Positions 1 to 5,265 of a stretch of DNA of 5,265 bases are shown here, piece by piece. The notes below the pieces were generated by a model. That model worked only from the letters and a program-made list of their open reading frames with translations, had not been told where the DNA came from and ran no database searches. Origin of the DNA: an uncultured Clostridia bacterium (GTDB taxonomy: Bacteria; Bacillota; Clostridia; UBA1381); assembly GCA_910578235.1 (NCBI GenBank), contig CAJTPP010000047.1, positions 3,851 to 9,115 on the forward strand. The letters run 5' to 3'. Position 1 is the first letter of the stretch. Every line of letters starts with the position of its first letter. A program made the position numbers and the translations under genes.

Positions 1-2
1 AG

Positions 3-110
3 AACGTATTAAAAAAAGAGCCGATACAGGGAATGGTTCTGCGAGTCAAATACATCGCGCTTGCATTGGCGGTTATCGCGTTTATGACAGTAATCATTTC
101 AGGAAGATAA
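3..110 (+). CDS. C-terminal end of an unidentified membrane protein (5' truncated by the window)
   Basis: This is an open frame running in from the left edge and ending at TAA 108-110. It reads 35 residues: a short charged stretch (NVLKKEPIQGMVLRVKY) followed by about 15 hydrophobic residues (IALALAVIAFMTVII) and a short polar tail, SGR. The hydrophobic run fits a last transmembrane helix with a positively charged flank just before it. I chose this frame because its stop lies 16 bases before the valS start codon and its end overlaps the valS Shine-Dalgarno, a normal operon junction. Of the other two forward frames, one has a stop at 10-12 and the other runs open into valS in the wrong frame. 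I do not recognise the family from so short a tail. It probably shares a transcript with valS, as no terminator or promoter lies between them. Confidence 0.6.
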   Translation, partial: NVLKKEPIQGMVLRVKYIALALAVIAFMTVIISGR

Positions 111-115
111 AGGAG
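109..115 (+). promoter_or_regulatory. Shine-Dalgarno site of valS
   Basis: AAAGGAG lies 11 bases before the ATG at 127. It overlaps the stop codon of the upstream reading frame, so the two genes may be translationally coupled. It supports 127 as the valS start. No other start codon lies in frame between this site and 127. Confidence 0.8.
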
Positions 116-126
116 ATAAAAATAAA

Positions 127-2769
127 ATGGAAGACACAAAAAATATAGCAAAAAATTATAATCCGGCGGAGTTTGAGGACAGGCTTTACAATGAATGGAT
201 GGAAAAGGGATATTTTCACGCTGAGGCTGATAAAACAAAAAAACCCTTTACAATTGTAATTCCGCCTCCGAATGTAACAGGACAGCTTCATATGGGACAC
301 GCTCTTGATGAAACTTTGCAGGATATTTTAATTCGATACAAGCGTATGCAGGGCTACAGCGCGCTTTGGCTGCCCGGCACAGATCATGCGGGTATCGCGA
401 CACAGGCCAAGGTTGAAGCGGAAATACGTGAAAAAGAAGGACTTTCCCGATATGACCTCGGACGTGAACAGTTCCTTGAACGCGTGTGGGATTGGAAAAA
501 AGAATACGGCGGCAGAATTATAAATCAGCTGAAAAAAATCGGCTCGTCCTGCGACTGGGAAAGAGAACGCTTTACCATGGACGAGGGTTTGTCAAAGGCC
601 GTAAAAGAAGTGTTTGTCAATCTTTATAACAAAGGACTTATTTATCAGGGATCAAGAATAATCAACTGGTGTCCGCACTGTATAACCGCACTTTCGGATG
701 TCGAGGTTGAGCATGCGGAGCAGGCAGGACATTTCTGGCATATAAAGTACCCGATTAAGGATAGCGGCGATTTTGTTATAATCGCTACAACCCGTCCGGA
801 AACACTGTTCGGCGATACGGCTGTCGCTGTAAATCCTGGCGATGAGCGCTATAAGAACTTAATAGGAAAAATGCTTATACTGCCGCTTACAGACCGTGAA
901 ATACCTGTTGTGGCGGATGAATATGTTGACAAGGATTTCGGTACGGGCTGCGTTAAAATTACGCCCGCTCATGATCCTAACGACTTTGAGGTGGGTCAGC
1001 GTCATAATTTGGAGCAGATCAAGGTTATGAATGATGATGCTACAATGAATTCATACGCCGGTAAGTACGAGGGTATGGACAGATATGAATGCCGAAAGGC
1101 TATGATTAAAGATCTTGACGAAATGGGACTTCTCGTAAAGGTGGAGGATCACAGTCATAATGTGGGACAATGTCAGCGCTGCGGTACAACGGTTGAGCCG
1201 ATTGTGTCAAAGCAGTGGTTTGTTAAGATGAAGCCGCTTGCCAAGCCGGCTATTGACGCTGTAAAGAATAAAGAAACAGAATTTGTTCCTGAGCATTTTG
1301 AAAAGGTATATTTCCACTGGCTTGAAAATATCCGCGACTGGTGCATATCGCGTCAGCTTTGGTGGGGGCATAGAATACCGGCTTTTTACTGCGACGACTG
1401 CGGTGAAATGATTGTTACAAAGGATGACAAGGCGGTATGTTCTAAATGCGGTAAGGAAATGCGTCAGGACTCCGATACGCTTGATACCTGGTTTTCCTCG
1501 GCGCTGTGGCCGTTTTCAACGCTCGGATGGCCTGACAATAATGATGATTTAGATTATTTCTACCCGACAAGCGTGCTTGTGACAGGTTATGATATAATTC
1601 CGTTTTGGGTAATGCGTATGATGTTTTCCGCGCTGGAGCATACAGGCAAGGCGCCGTTTAAGCATGTGTTTATACACGGTCTTGTGCGCGACAGCCAGGG
1701 CAGAAAAATGAGCAAGTCTCTGGGTAACGGTATTGATCCGCTCGAAATTGTGGATCAGTACGGCGCAGACGCGCTTCGTTTTACTCTCGCCACAGGTAAT
1801 GCACCGGGTAACGATATGCGTTTCTATATAGAGAGGGTAGAGGCGAGCCGTAATTTCGCAAATAAAATCTGGAACGCATCGCGGTTTACATTGATGAACC
1901 TGGATATTACTGAAAACAAGCTGCCTGACATACGGGAGTTACAGCTTGAGGACAGATGGATTTTATCGAAGTATAATGACGTTGTGAAAACTGTTACGGA
2001 AAATCTTGATAAATTCGAGCTTGGTATAGCGCTGTCTAATCTTTATGACTTTATATGGGAGAGCTTCTGTGATTGGTATATTGAGCTTGTAAAACCGAGA
2101 CTGTTTGATAAGGAAAACCCGACAGCAAAGACCGCGCAGTATGTTCTGACATATGTGCTTTCAAACACAATGAAGCTGCTGCATCCGTTTATGCCGTTTA
2201 TCACCGAGGAAATATGGCAGCATCTTCCGCATGAGGGTGAAAGCATTATGATCAGTGAATGGCCTGAGTATGACGGCAAGCTGAATTTTCCGTCAGACGC
2301 TCAGAGCATGGAGCTGATTATGCAGTCAATTTCTTCCATAAGAAACCGCAGGGCAGAAATGAATGTTCCGCCGTCAAAGAAAGCCAAAGTTATTATTGTT
2401 ACTGATAAGACAGAGGTTTTTGAACAGGGGACGGCGTTTTTTGAAAAGCTTGCGTCCGCAAGCGAGACGGTTGTACAGAAGGATAGGAGCGGTATAAGCG
2501 ATAATGCTGTTAATATTGTTGTTCCGTCTGCTGAAATTTATCTTCCGCTTGACGAGCTTGTGGATAAAACGAAAGAGCTTGAAAGACTGAGAGGAGAAAA
2601 GAAAAAGCTTGAGGGTGAAATCAAACGCGTAGAGGGCAAGCTTAATAATCCGGGCTTTGTGAACAAGGCTCCCGCCAAGGTTGTTGAAGAGGAAAAAGCG
2701 AAAGGCGAGAAATATAAGGAAATGCTTGAAAAGGTATTGGAAAGTATTAAATCAATGGATAAAATTTGA
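127..2769 (+). CDS. valS: Valine--tRNA ligase (ValRS, class Ia)
   Basis: This cytoplasmic enzyme joins valine to tRNA-Val using ATP and hydrolyses mischarged Thr-tRNA-Val. At 880 residues it matches the usual Firmicutes length and looks complete. The first catalytic signature is PPPNVTGQLHMGHA, with HMGH (the HIGH motif) at residues 55-58. The second is KMSKS at 527-531. The inserted editing (CP1) domain carries ATTRPETLFGDTAVAVNP (220-237) and GTGCVKITPAHDPND (272-286); the Asp at 283 lies in the region that binds the wrongly attached amino acid in the family. Cysteine pairs 182/185 with 349/352, and 422/425 with 438/441, are spaced as expected for two zinc sites. DTWFSSALWPFSTLGWP (453-469) is typical of ValRS, as is NFANKIWNASRF (576-587), which opens the anticodon-binding helical domain. 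Residues about 810-880 form the charged C-terminal coiled coil that contacts tRNA in ValRS. It starts 16 bases after the upstream frame and ends at a terminator, so folC, a common downstream neighbour in Firmicutes, is absent here. Confidence 0.98.
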   Translation: MEDTKNIAKNYNPAEFEDRLYNEWMEKGYFHAEADKTKKPFTIVIPPPNVTGQLHMGHALDETLQDILIRYKRMQGYSALWLPGTDHAGIATQAKVEAEIREKEGLSRYDLGREQFLERVWDWKKEYGGRIINQLKKIGSSCDWERERFTMDEGLSKAVKEVFVNLYNKGLIYQGSRIINWCPHCITALSDVEVEHAEQAGHFWHIKYPIKDSGDFVIIATTRPETLFGDTAVAVNPGDERYKNLIGKMLILPLTDREIPVVADEYVDKDFGTGCVKITPAHDPNDFEVGQRHNLEQIKVMNDDATMNSYAGKYEGMDRYECRKAMIKDLDEMGLLVKVEDHSHNVGQCQRCGTTVEPIVSKQWFVKMKPLAKPAIDAVKNKETEFVPEHFEKVYFHWLENIRDWCISRQLWWGHRIPAFYCDDCGEMIVTKDDKAVCSKCGKEMRQDSDTLDTWFSSALWPFSTLGWPDNNDDLDYFYPTSVLVTGYDIIPFWVMRMMFSALEHTGKAPFKHVFIHGLVRDSQGRKMSKSLGNGIDPLEIVDQYGADALRFTLATGNAPGNDMRFYIERVEASRNFANKIWNASRFTLMNLDITENKLPDIRELQLEDRWILSKYNDVVKTVTENLDKFELGIALSNLYDFIWESFCDWYIELVKPRLFDKENPTAKTAQYVLTYVLSNTMKLLHPFMPFITEEIWQHLPHEGESIMISEWPEYDGKLNFPSDAQSMELIMQSISSIRNRRAEMNVPPSKKAKVIIVTDKTEVFEQGTAFFEKLASASETVVQKDRSGISDNAVNIVVPSAEIYLPLDELVDKTKELERLRGEKKKLEGEIKRVEGKLNNPGFVNKAPAKVVEEEKAKGEKYKEMLEKVLESIKSMDKI

Positions 2770-2772
2770 TAT

Positions 2773-2812
2773 AAAAACAGATGGCTTGGTTGAGAAAGGT
2801 CATCTGTTTTTT
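2773..2812 (+). terminator. Intrinsic terminator after valS
   Basis: AACAGATG (2776-2783) pairs perfectly with CATCTGTT (2801-2808). The stem can continue inward through G-U, C-G, U-G and U-A pairs to a loop near 2788-2796, and outward through A-U pairs. A run of six T residues (2807-2812) follows the last G. It begins a few bases after the valS stop codon and separates valS from the next transcription unit. Confidence 0.88.
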
Positions 2813-2819
2813 AAGCGTT

Positions 2820-2882
2820 GAAAAAGAGTAAAAAAATCATGGAAAAACGCTTATAAAATTATGAAAAATTTCTCTTGAAAAA
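2820..2882. other. A-tract-rich, possibly curved DNA upstream of the transporter promoter
   Basis: Short A-runs lie at about 2821-2825, 2830-2836, 2843-2847, 2855-2858, 2864-2868 and 2878-2882. The first five have centres spaced 10 to 12 bases apart, close to one helical turn. A-tracts in phase with the helix bend DNA, and AT-rich DNA just above a -35 box can act as an UP element. What is seen is the spacing; the bending and any effect on promoter strength are inferred. No gene was found in this stretch. Confidence 0.4.
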
Positions 2883-2903
2883 TGTTGGACAATGTGGTAT
2901 TCT
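2875..2903 (+). promoter_or_regulatory. Sigma-A promoter of the transporter/kinase-like operon
   Basis: The -35 box is TTGAAA (2875-2880; consensus TTGACA). A 17-base spacer leads to the -10 box TATTCT (2898-2903; consensus TATAAT). A TG dinucleotide at 2895-2896, one base before the -10, makes it an extended -10 promoter. Transcription is predicted to start near 2910, giving an untranslated leader of roughly 73 bases. It is the best promoter match I found between the valS terminator and the transporter start. Confidence 0.75.
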
Positions 2904-2913
2904 AATGAATGAT

Positions 2914-2933
2914 TTTGTTATTTTAATAACAAA
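2914..2933. promoter_or_regulatory. Inverted repeat just after the transcription start, Rex-like operator candidate
   Basis: TTTGTTATT (2914-2922) and AATAACAAA (2925-2933) are exact reverse complements around a TT centre. The inner 18 bases (2915-2932) agree with the clostridial Rex consensus TTGTTAANNNNTTAACAA at 12 of 14 fixed positions, and the two mismatches are symmetric. The site is centred about 14 bases downstream of the predicted transcription start, where a bound repressor would block RNA polymerase. The dyad is seen directly. Rex binding is inferred from resemblance to the consensus as I know it, and another dimeric regulator could bind instead. As RNA it would be only a weak A/U-rich hairpin. 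Confidence 0.5.
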
Positions 2934-2967
2934 GAAATATTTTTTACGGGGGTAGAAGAACCCTGAA

Positions 2968-2974
2968 AAGGAGG
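2968..2974 (+). promoter_or_regulatory. Shine-Dalgarno site of the transporter gene
   Basis: AAGGAGG, a full match to the 16S rRNA tail complement, lies 8 bases before the ATG at 2983 and fixes that start. A small possible hairpin (GGGT 2950-2953 with ACCC 2960-2963) sits just upstream but does not cover the site. Confidence 0.9.
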
Positions 2975-2982
2975 AATTTTTA

Positions 2983-4344
2983 ATGTTGGCGGCACAGATT
3001 TTAGCTGTTTTGATTTTCGTGGTAATGTTTTTGCTTATTATTACAGAGAAAATTGAACGTCATTATGTAACGCTTGCGAGCGGACTGCTTACGCTGGTTT
3101 TTGTGTTTGGAGTTTGCATGCAAAGCATGAGCGCTATTTGGGAAACGCTCAATATTCAGAATATTTTTACACTTGGCTTCTGGTACAGCGCGGGAGAAGC
3201 GGCGGAGGAGTCGAGCGGGATTAACTGGGCCACGATAATTTTTATCGCAGGTATGATGGTCATGGTTGAAGGCATGGCGAAGGCGGGTTTTTTCAGATGG
3301 CTGTGTATGCGTCTTGCAAAGCTTGTAAATTACAAGACGACGGCGCTGTTTATAACATTTATGATTATGTCGGCAATTCTCGCTATGTTTATTGACAGTA
3401 TTACGGTTATTCTGTTCCTTGCGGCGGTAACGGTAGAGCTTGCCCAGCTTTTGAAGTTTAATCCGATACCTATGATACTTGCGGAAATTTTCTGCGCGAA
3501 CCTTGGCGGAAGCGCCACAATGTGCGGAGATCCGCCCAATATCATAATCGGCACGTCTCTGGGTTATTCCTTTGGCGATTTTATTTCAAATACCGGACTG
3601 ATTGCGGGTGTCGCGCTTGTGTTTGTGTTATTTTATTTTTACATAGTATTCCGTAAGGAATTGCAAGGAAGCGGAAAAAACGTCATTGATATTGCGGCTT
3701 TGCCAAAACCTGAAGAGGCTATAACAGATAAAAGAAGCTTTATTATAAGTACTGTGATTTTTATTATTGCGGTAGTTTTACTTATAACACACGCTCAGTC
3801 ACATTTGACTGTGGCGTTTATAGGGTTGTTTATAGCAATCATAACGATACTCACATCAATGAAAAACGCAAAGGAAATAATGTCAAAGGTTGATTATAAA
3901 ACGCTGTTGTTTTTTATAGGATTATTTGTTGTTGTGGGCGGTCTTGAACAAACGGGTATACTTACCGCAGTGGCAGATTTTATAGGCAAAATAAGCGGCG
4001 GAAATCTTATGCTTATGATTGCTATTATAATATGGGTTTCAGCTTTTGCCAGCGCGTTTGTAGACAATATTCCGTTTGCGGCGACTATGATACCCGTTAT
4101 AAGCTCGCTTGCGCAGACAGTGCCGGGAGTTGATCTTAAAGTGCTTGCATGGGCGTTGTCAATGGGAACAGATATTGGTGGAAGCGCAACGCCGATTGGG
4201 GCGTCGGCAAATGTTGTGGGAACATCGGTAGCGGCAAAGGAGGGTTATCCTGTCGGTTGGGGAACCTATTGCAGAAAGGCCGTTCCGGCTACTGTACTGG
4301 TGCTGATAGTGTCCACAATATGTATTTTTGTAAGATATTGTTAA
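2983..4344 (+). CDS. ArsB/NhaD-type ion transporter (SLC13/CitMHS-like permease, ion transporter superfamily)
   Basis: This is an integral membrane permease of 453 residues, within the usual 400-480 range of the family. About a dozen hydrophobic segments are visible, for example near residues 3-21, 27-46, 82-103, 119-136, 205-225, 253-270, 273-290, 307-323, 336-360 and 433-451. Two matching halves show the superfamily's internal repeat. FIDSITVILF (136-145) answers FVDNIPFAAT (359-368), and LGGSATMCGDPPNIIIGTS (174-192) answers IGGSATPIGASANVVGTS (398-415). In related structures these re-entrant loops form the substrate and cation site. A hydrophilic loop with several acidic residues lies near 66-84, and the linker between halves (about 226-252) is charged. 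The family includes Na+/H+ antiporters (NhaD), arsenite pumps (ArsB) and anion carriers, so the substrate cannot be read from sequence. No arsR, arsC or arsA is nearby, which argues weakly against an arsenic role. The gene has its own promoter and is followed after 15 bases by a kinase-like gene. Confidence 0.9.
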   Translation: MLAAQILAVLIFVVMFLLIITEKIERHYVTLASGLLTLVFVFGVCMQSMSAIWETLNIQNIFTLGFWYSAGEAAEESSGINWATIIFIAGMMVMVEGMAKAGFFRWLCMRLAKLVNYKTTALFITFMIMSAILAMFIDSITVILFLAAVTVELAQLLKFNPIPMILAEIFCANLGGSATMCGDPPNIIIGTSLGYSFGDFISNTGLIAGVALVFVLFYFYIVFRKELQGSGKNVIDIAALPKPEEAITDKRSFIISTVIFIIAVVLLITHAQSHLTVAFIGLFIAIITILTSMKNAKEIMSKVDYKTLLFFIGLFVVVGGLEQTGILTAVADFIGKISGGNLMLMIAIIIWVSAFASAFVDNIPFAATMIPVISSLAQTVPGVDLKVLAWALSMGTDIGGSATPIGASANVVGTSVAAKEGYPVGWGTYCRKAVPATVLVLIVSTICIFVRYC

Positions 4345-4349
4345 GGAGG
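4343..4349 (+). promoter_or_regulatory. Shine-Dalgarno site of the kinase-like gene
   Basis: AAGGAGG overlaps the TAA stop of the transporter gene (4342-4344) and lies 10 bases before the ATG at 4360. The overlap suggests that ribosomes finishing the transporter could reinitiate on the second gene, keeping the two products linked. Confidence 0.9.
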
Positions 4350-4359
4350 AATTTGTAAT

Positions 4360-4962
4360 ATGTCAGAACAGTTAATTATTTCGATAGGCCGCGAATACGG
4401 AAGCGGCGGTCATGATATTGCGGACGAGCTTGCGAAAAGATTTGGACTTGAAGTATATGACGTGAATATTCTGCGCGAGATTGCGGTTGAAAAAAACCTT
4501 GACGCATCGTTGCTGGAAAAGTATGACGAAGTTCCGAAAAGACATTTTATATCAAGAAATGTACGGGGTTACAGCAATTCTCCGGAGGAGAATATAGCTA
4601 ATATACAGTTTGAGTTTTTGCAGAAAAAGGCAAAGGAGGGTAAATCCTTTGTTGTAGTGGGACGCTGCTCAGAAACAATATTGAAGGACTATAAAGGGCT
4701 TATTACAATATTTGTTCTCGCGGACAGAGACGTTAAAATAGAAAGGGTATCGACCATACGTAAAATGTCAGTGGCAGAGGCGGAAGCTACAATGAACCGT
4801 CATGACAGAAAGAGAAAGGAATATCATAATTATTACTGTACGGGTAAATGGGGAGATTCAAGAAATTATGATATTTCCATTAACAGCAGTAAGCTCGGTA
4901 TAGCCGATACGGCTGATTATCTTGAGCAATACATAAAGGCGCGTATTGATAAGAATAAATAA
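4360..4962 (+). CDS. Cytidylate kinase-like family protein (Cytidylate_kin2 type)
   Basis: This soluble 200-residue protein has a P-loop kinase fold related to CMP kinase. The N-terminal loop IGREYGSGGHDIADELA (9-25) replaces the Walker A lysine and Ser/Thr by Gly17 and His18; the wider family shares this GSGG pattern, so it is not a local mutation. VVVGRCSETIL (98-108) is the conserved second strand and Gly-Arg-Cys motif. Residues 128-155 are rich in Arg and Lys and fit the lid. YYCTGKWGDSRNYDISINSS (158-177), followed by LGI (179-181), is the family's C-terminal signature. Housekeeping CMP kinase (Cmk) has a normal GKG/GKS loop, so this is a different protein. Its true substrate is, to my knowledge, not established; it could phosphorylate a nucleotide or another small molecule, or be regulatory. 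It shares a transcript with the ion transporter upstream and ends at a strong terminator. Confidence 0.88.
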   Translation: MSEQLIISIGREYGSGGHDIADELAKRFGLEVYDVNILREIAVEKNLDASLLEKYDEVPKRHFISRNVRGYSNSPEENIANIQFEFLQKKAKEGKSFVVVGRCSETILKDYKGLITIFVLADRDVKIERVSTIRKMSVAEAEATMNRHDRKRKEYHNYYCTGKWGDSRNYDISINSSKLGIADTADYLEQYIKARIDKNK

Positions 4963-4966
4963 GCTG

Positions 4967-5009
4967 AAAAAATGCATCCTGAAAGTGTTTAACTCCGGAT
5001 GCATTTTTT
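4967..5009. terminator. Bidirectional intrinsic terminator between convergent genes
   Basis: AAAAAATGCATCC (4967-4979) and GGATGCATTTTTT (4997-5009) are exact reverse complements, giving a 13-bp stem with a 17-base loop. Six T residues end the plus-strand hairpin, and the six A residues at its start give the same T-run on the minus strand. It can therefore stop both the kinase-like transcript and the aldo/keto reductase transcript, which ends at 5036. Confidence 0.92.
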
Positions 5010-5035
5010 ATAATACAGAATTGTTGTACGATATA

Positions 5036-5265
5036 TTACTTTAGAATTTCGTCAATAGCGTTTAATTCATCTGTTGTAAAATCAAGCTTGTTAAGAGCGG
5101 AGGTGTTTTCGATTATCTGCGATGGCTTGGATGCTCCGAGCAGAACGCTTGTGAGTCTGCCGCCTCGTAAATTCCAAGCGCATGCCATTTGTGCGAGGGA
5201 TTGACCTCTGTTTTCGGCAATGGCGTTCAGTTTTATTATTTTATCGATTTTGTCGGCGGTTATAC
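5036..5265 (-). CDS. Aldo/keto reductase, C-terminal part (5' end beyond the window)
   Basis: Read on the minus strand, the frame enters at 5265 and ends at TAA 5038-5036, giving 75 complete residues. It contains RGQSLAQMACAWNLRGGRLT, then SVLLGASKPSQIIENTSAL, then KLDFTTDELNAIDEILK at the end. This is the typical close of NAD(P)H-dependent aldo/keto reductases. LLGASKPSQIIEN is the loop that holds the adenosine end of the cofactor, and the pattern most resembles the YghZ/Gpr (L-glyceraldehyde 3-phosphate reductase) and Kv-beta-like branch. The catalytic Asp, Tyr, Lys and His lie in the missing N-terminal part, so activity cannot be judged. The substrate is unknown. It converges on the kinase-like gene and shares its terminator, so it belongs to a different transcription unit. 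Confidence 0.9.
   Translation of the reverse strand, partial: ITADKIDKIIKLNAIAENRGQSLAQMACAWNLRGGRLTSVLLGASKPSQIIENTSALNKLDFTTDELNAIDEILK

Noticed and set aside
94..300. Minus-strand open frame of 68 codons over the start of valS
   Set aside because: It lies antisense to the conserved N-terminus and HIGH region of valS, has no recognisable family features, and is explained as a shadow frame.
2043..2279. Minus-strand open frame of 78 codons inside valS
   Set aside because: It is antisense to the anticodon-binding region of valS with no supporting ribosome site or domain.
2852..2857. Alternative -10 box TATAAA upstream of the chosen transporter promoter
   Set aside because: No acceptable -35 box lies about 17 bases upstream; the A-rich stretch there does not resemble TTGACA.
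2905..2955. Possible 16-residue leader peptide before the transporter (ATG at 2905)
   Set aside because: Its ATG lies upstream of the predicted transcription start near 2910 and it has no Shine-Dalgarno, so it would not be on the mRNA intact.
3330..3554. Minus-strand open frame of 74 codons inside the transporter gene
   Set aside because: It covers the conserved transporter motif on the other strand, so codon constraint comes from the transporter.
2983..4344. Arsenite efflux pump (arsB) as the specific name
   Set aside because: The sequence shows only the broad ArsB/NhaD-type motifs, and no arsenic-resistance partner genes are in the window, so a specific symbol is not justified.
4149..4358. 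Plus-strand open frame of 69 codons overlapping the end of the transporter gene
   Set aside because: It is a +1-shifted shadow rich in Gly, Cys and Arg; the true frame is fixed by the GGSATPIG motif, and it has no ribosome site of its own.
4233..4641. Direct repeat GGCAAAGGAGGGT at 4233-4245 and 4629-4641
   Set aside because: Both copies encode Ala-Lys-Glu-Gly in frame, a common surface-loop sequence; the match is short and most likely coincidental. The Shine-Dalgarno-like core could in principle pause ribosomes, but nothing else supports a function.
4632..4659. Possible internal translation start in the kinase-like gene (AAAGGAGGG then in-frame GTG at 4657)
   Set aside because: A product from this point would lack the whole N-terminal nucleotide loop, and the ribosome site can fold with TCCTTT at 4645-4650; the upstream start has full support.

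Overview
The window looks like chromosomal DNA from a low-to-moderate GC Gram-positive bacterium, most likely an anaerobic member of the Clostridia (Lachnospiraceae/Oscillospiraceae-like). The reasons are strong AAGGAGG-type Shine-Dalgarno sites before the complete genes, AT-rich intergenic DNA with T-tailed hairpin terminators, an 880-residue ValRS of the Firmicutes type, and a cytidylate kinase-like protein of a kind common in that group. The assignment is inferred from sequence character, not from a search.

Layout, left to right. (1) Positions 3-110 hold the last 35 codons of an unidentified gene ending in a single hydrophobic helix. (2) After 16 bases comes valS (127-2769), complete and with every expected ValRS motif, followed by an intrinsic terminator (about 2773-2812). 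(3) The intergenic region 2770-2982 (213 bases) holds that terminator, a run of roughly helically phased A-tracts, a good sigma-A promoter with extended -10, and an 18-base dyad just after the predicted transcription start that resembles a clostridial Rex (NADH-sensing repressor) operator. (4) A two-gene operon follows: an ArsB/NhaD-type (ion transporter superfamily) membrane permease (2983-4344) and, 15 bases later, a cytidylate kinase-like protein with a lysine-less P-loop (4360-4962). (5) A perfect 13-bp stem with A-tract and T-tract on opposite sides (4967-5009) can terminate transcription in both directions. (6) On the minus strand, converging on it, is the C-terminal 75 residues of an aldo/keto reductase (5036-5265, cut by the window edge).

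valS is a housekeeping translation gene that appears to be read through from the upstream membrane-protein gene, with no T-box leader directly before it. The transporter and kinase-like genes form a separate transcription unit. If the Rex-like dyad is real, that unit would respond to the NADH/NAD+ ratio, which would make sense for an ion (Na+/H+-type) transporter in a fermenting anaerobe. That link, and any functional coupling of the transporter with the kinase-like protein, is hypothesis. No mobile element, CRISPR array, tRNA or rRNA was seen, and no gene-free stretch exceeds 300 bases.
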